Of a stretch of DNA of 8,573 nucleotides, positions 6,294 to 8,573 are shown in pieces; the first letter of the stretch is position 1, and every line of letters starts with the position of its first letter. Origin of the DNA: Polynucleobacter sp. UBA962 (GTDB lineage Bacteria > Pseudomonadota > Gammaproteobacteria > Burkholderiales > Burkholderiaceae); the NCBI GenBank assembly GCA_002292975.1, contig DBCI01000118.1:22144-30716 (forward strand), in the 5' to 3' direction. The translations under genes were made by a program, and so were the position numbers. The notes beneath the pieces are model-generated. The model ran no database searches, was not told where the DNA came from, and saw nothing but the letters and a program-made list of their open reading frames with translations.

Positions 6294-8288
6294 GTGCCTA
6301 GTCCAGACCGCCCCAGCAACGTTACTAGTGTTCATCAGGGTTCCCAAAGGCATGATGCTTGGTTTGGCGAATCTCTAGAGCAGCACTCACACGAAGTTGC
6401 AGTCATTTTGCAGGACTTACATTTAGACGAGGCAACGCTGAAAGCCGCAGAGCATCTTCATAGCACCCTTGGTAAGGATGCACTGATCAAGCAAATCGGC
6501 CAAGATGCCGGTGATTTACTCATTGGCTACCGTGGCTTACGTCAAGCTCAGGCTAAGCTAACGAAGCAAGATGGCGTTAGTAACGTTACTGGCCAAGAAG
6601 AGATCTTACGTAAGATGTTGCTCGCCTTTGGGAATGATCTGCGCGTTGTGTTGATCTACCTTGCATCCCGTCTACAAACTCTGCGTTGGATTGCTAAAAG
6701 TCGTTTGTCTGCATCACCCGCTTGGGCGCAAGAGATCTTAGACATTGATGCCAGCCTTGCCAATCGTTTAGGGATTTGGCAAATGAAATGGGAGATGGAG
6801 GATTTAGCCTTTCGGGTACTTACACCCACAACCTATAAAGAGATCGCTGGCTTACTCGACTCCAAGCGGGTGGAGCGCGAGCAATTTATTGTTGATGTGA
6901 TTGCCCGATTAAATCAAGAACTAGGGCTTGCTCACATTACGGCCGATGTTCAAGGAAGACCCAAGCATATTTACAGTATCTGGAAGAAGATGCAAGGTAA
7001 GTCCTTGGAGTTTGCGAACTTGTATGATGTGCGCGCTTTTCGGATCTTGGTTGATGATGTCAAGGCCTGCTATGCCACGTTAGGATTGGTGCATAACCTA
7101 TGGCAACCGGTGCCTCGTGAGTTTGATGATTACATTGCTCGCCCCAAGCCTAATGGATATCAATCCTTGCACACAGTGGTCATTGACGAACAGGGTATTG
7201 CCTTTGAGATTCAGATTCGTACACAAGAGATGCATCGACAGGCCGAGTATGGTTTGGCTGCACACTGGCGCTATAAAGAGGGTGCTTACTCCGCAGATGC
7301 AAAAGACTTAGGCACGCACAGTGCAGAAGTGGCTTACGAACGACAGATTGCATGGGCTAGGCAGCTGATCTCCTGGAAAGAAGATGCCTGGGAGCAACTC
7401 AAGCATCACGAGATCGATGACCACATCTACGTACTGACTCCCTTGGGCAAAGTGATCTCCTTAGAAAAAGGTTCATCACCCATTGATTTTGCCTACGCGG
7501 TGCATACTGATCTTGGTCATCGTTGTCGTGGAGCGCGCATTGATGGGGCAATGGTGCCGCTAGATACTGCCTTGAGCAATGGCCAGACCGTAGAAATCAT
7601 TTCTGTGAAGCAGGGCGGACCATCACGCGATTGGCTTCATCCAGAGCGTGGCTATCTACGATCACAGCGGGGCCGTGCACGTGTGCGTGCTTGGTTTAAT
7701 GCCCTCGATGATGAGGCGAGTCAAGGCTCTCCAAAGCCTATTGAGAGCAAAACGGAGAAGCAGACTGACAAGCCTCCAGCTGACGATATTCAAATCAAGC
7801 CCCGTCAGAGCAAAGCGAATCAAAGTGGTGATGTCTTAGTGGTGGGCGTTGATTCTTTATTGACTCAATTAGCAAGGTGTTGCCGACCTGTGCCGCCTGA
7901 TCCGATTGCGGGCTTTGTAACCCAAGGACGTGGGGTATCGATTCATCGCAGAAGTTGTAAAACATTCAAGGCATTGCTCGAGCGGGCCCCTGAGCGAGTT
8001 ATCCAAACCGCTTGGAGTGGGAAGCTCGACCGAGAGCAAGGCGCTGGTAAGGATCGTGTCTTTCCTGCTGATTTAGCAATTACTGCATTAGATCGACCTG
8101 AGCTAATGCGTGAGCTCTTTGAGATTACCTCCAAGATTGGCGTGCATGTGATCGATCTCAAAAAATCAGTTCGCAAGGGCTTAGCGCAGATCCAAATGAC
8201 CATTGAGATACAGAACACCGAAGCCTTACGACTCATACAAACTGGCCTTGAGAGTCTGCGGGGAGTCACGGAAGTGCGCCGGCGGTGA
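6294..8288 (+). CDS. relA: RelA-type (p)ppGpp synthetase, short form
   Basis: This 664-residue protein makes (p)ppGpp from ATP and GTP or GDP when uncharged tRNA stalls ribosomes. Residues about 25-190 are a degenerate hydrolase-like domain: the SpoT HD motif is absent (AAEHLHSTL at 51-59). The synthetase domain follows, with GRPKHIYSIWKKMQ (221-234), EFDDY (276-280), RPKPNGYQSLHT (283-294) and FEIQIRT (304-310, catalytic Glu305). The acidic EFDD marks synthetase-only RelA rather than bifunctional SpoT, which has RxKD. A TGS domain spans about 376-439, a conserved-cysteine domain about 512-556 (ARCCRP at 527-532, then Cys555), and an ACT domain about 592-664. The helical domain normally between TGS and the cysteine domain is missing, replaced by a charged linker (469-511). 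E. coli RelA has 744 residues. GTG 6294 is the only possible start: the frame is closed by TGA at 6234 and no other ATG, GTG or TTG precedes codon 39. Its ribosome site is poor (AGGAA, 19 bases away). Confidence 0.93.
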   Translation: MPSPDRPSNVTSVHQGSQRHDAWFGESLEQHSHEVAVILQDLHLDEATLKAAEHLHSTLGKDALIKQIGQDAGDLLIGYRGLRQAQAKLTKQDGVSNVTGQEEILRKMLLAFGNDLRVVLIYLASRLQTLRWIAKSRLSASPAWAQEILDIDASLANRLGIWQMKWEMEDLAFRVLTPTTYKEIAGLLDSKRVEREQFIVDVIARLNQELGLAHITADVQGRPKHIYSIWKKMQGKSLEFANLYDVRAFRILVDDVKACYATLGLVHNLWQPVPREFDDYIARPKPNGYQSLHTVVIDEQGIAFEIQIRTQEMHRQAEYGLAAHWRYKEGAYSADAKDLGTHSAEVAYERQIAWARQLISWKEDAWEQLKHHEIDDHIYVLTPLGKVISLEKGSSPIDFAYAVHTDLGHRCRGARIDGAMVPLDTALSNGQTVEIISVKQGGPSRDWLHPERGYLRSQRGRARVRAWFNALDDEASQGSPKPIESKTEKQTDKPPADDIQIKPRQSKANQSGDVLVVGVDSLLTQLARCCRPVPPDPIAGFVTQGRGVSIHRRSCKTFKALLERAPERVIQTAWSGKLDREQGAGKDRVFPADLAITALDRPELMRELFEITSKIGVHVIDLKKSVRKGLAQIQMTIEIQNTEALRLIQTGLESLRGVTEVRRR

Positions 8289-8306
8289 TAAACTCTTGAT
8301 CTATAT

Positions 8307-8383
8307 AGGCTCGTAGCTCAGCTGGTTAGAGCACCACCTTGACATGGTGGGGGTCGTTGGTTCGAGTCCAATCGAGCCTACCA
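8307..8383 (+). tRNA. tRNA-Val (anticodon GAC)
   Basis: The 77 bases fold into a complete cloverleaf with an encoded CCA end. The acceptor stem is AGGCTCG (8307-8313) with CGAGCCT (8373-8379), followed by discriminator A and CCA (8381-8383). The D stem is GCTC/GAGC with loop AGCTGGTTA. The anticodon stem is CCACC/GGTGG (8334-8338, 8346-8350) with loop TTGACAT, giving anticodon GAC at 8341-8343, which reads valine codons GTC and GTT. The variable loop has five bases, and the T stem GTTGG/CCAAT closes with one G-T pair around TTCGAGT. It starts 18 bases after the relA stop. The only promoter-like element in that gap is GATAAA (8287-8292), without a good -35, so it may be processed from a relA transcript. 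Confidence 0.97.
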
Positions 8384-8413
8384 ACGATAGAGAAGTAAAG
8401 AGATGTAATTGGT

Positions 8414-8452
8414 ATGCGCGTTGTGCTCATTTAGTTTGGGACGAACGCGCAT
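8414..8452 (+). repeat. Perfect 9-base inverted repeat in the tRNA-Val / thrS gap
   Basis: ATGCGCGTT (8414-8422) is the exact reverse complement of AACGCGCAT (8444-8452), with a 21-base loop. Inside the loop CTC (8426-8428) can pair with GGG (8438-8440), with one wobble, to extend the structure. TTCTTATTTATA follows (from 8453), a T-rich but interrupted tract. This could be a weak terminator after the tRNA, an attenuator or RNA-processing element ahead of thrS, or a protein-binding operator. The sequence does not decide among these. Confidence 0.55.
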
Positions 8453-8465
8453 TCTTATTTATACG
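8436..8465 (+). promoter_or_regulatory. Possible weak thrS promoter
   Basis: TTGGGA (8436-8441, four of six matches to TTGACA) and TATACG (8460-8465, four of six to TATAAT) are separated by 18 bases. They would start RNA near 8472, just upstream of the thrS ribosome site at 8479. The right arm of the inverted repeat lies in the spacer, which would suit an operator. Matches this weak occur often by chance. Confidence 0.22.
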
Positions 8466-8478
8466 TAGTCGTTTTGAT

Positions 8479-8482
8479 GGAG
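8479..8482 (+). promoter_or_regulatory. thrS: Ribosome binding site deciding the thrS start
   Basis: GGAG lies five bases before the ATG at 8488. An in-frame ATG at 8476 would add four residues (MEQV), but it has no ribosome site before it and the GGAG would fall inside the coding sequence. The 8488 start also agrees with the usual ThrRS N-terminus, which begins directly before the VTLPDG motif. Confidence 0.6.
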
Positions 8483-8487
8483 CAGGT

Positions 8488-8573
8488 ATGGTGGTAGTTA
8501 CTCTTCCGGATGGGTCTAGGCGCGAGTTTGCTGCGCCGGTCACCATTGCTGAAGTTGCCCAAAACATTGGTAG
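8488..8573 (+). CDS. thrS: Threonyl-tRNA synthetase, N-terminal 28 residues (3' end outside window)
   Basis: The frame begins [14 protein letters not shown] and continues through [13 protein letters not shown] to the window edge. This is the opening of the N-terminal TGS domain of threonyl-tRNA synthetase, which charges tRNA-Thr; the editing and catalytic domains lie beyond the window. The order relA, tRNA-Val, thrS is one I recall from Burkholderiaceae and supports the call. Its 104-base leader holds the inverted repeat at 8414-8452. In E. coli, ThrRS represses its own translation by binding tRNA-Thr-like hairpins in its leader; whether this hairpin acts similarly is not evident from its sequence. 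Confidence 0.88.
   Translation, partial: MVVVTLPDGSRREFAAPVTIAEVAQNIG

Noticed and set aside
6317..6590. AACGTTACT occurring twice near the start of relA (about 6319 and 6582)
   Set aside because: Both copies encode Asn-Val-Thr within the gene; two 9-base matches do not make a convincing operator pair.
8302..8307. TATATA before the tRNA as a tRNA promoter -10 element
   Set aside because: It runs into the first base of the mature tRNA (8307), so RNA would start inside the tRNA.

Overview
The window looks like ordinary chromosomal sequence from a betaproteobacterium of the family Burkholderiaceae. A Polynucleobacter-like organism is my best guess. The evidence is protein resemblance (chorismate synthase tail, ETF-QO, RelA of the EFDD type), the order relA / tRNA-Val / thrS that I recall from Burkholderiaceae, and a base composition that looks mid-GC by eye. 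The genus is inference; the class is fairly safe. No mobile element, CRISPR array, phage gene or rRNA is visible.

Layout: (1) 1-132 is the 3' end of aroC, followed after 10 bases by an HcaT-like major facilitator transporter (143-1297). (2) An ETF-ubiquinone oxidoreductase gene on the minus strand (1298-2968) converges on the transporter with no base between the two stop codons. (3) A 94-base divergent gap (2969-3062) separates it from a plus-strand series: scoA, scoB, then a 606-codon gene joining a cation diffusion facilitator (metal efflux) to a complete alpha/beta hydrolase. (4) After 32 bases comes relA, the (p)ppGpp synthetase, then after 18 bases tRNA-Val(GAC), then a 104-base leader with a perfect 9-base inverted repeat, and the first 28 codons of thrS, cut by the window edge.

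How the genes may work together: ScoAB moves CoA from succinyl-CoA to acetoacetate, and ETF-QO passes electrons from acyl-CoA dehydrogenases (through ETF) to ubiquinone. The divergent pair therefore fits fatty-acid, leucine or ketone-body catabolism. RelA, tRNA-Val and ThrRS belong to translation and amino-acid-starvation sensing. The four-base scoB overlap and short gaps suggest that scoAB, the fusion gene and relA could share transcripts.

Most of the window is housekeeping. Two points stand out: the in-frame metal transporter / hydrolase fusion, and a RelA that appears to lack the helical domain normally found between the TGS domain and the conserved-cysteine domain. I see no strong case for a wholly new system.
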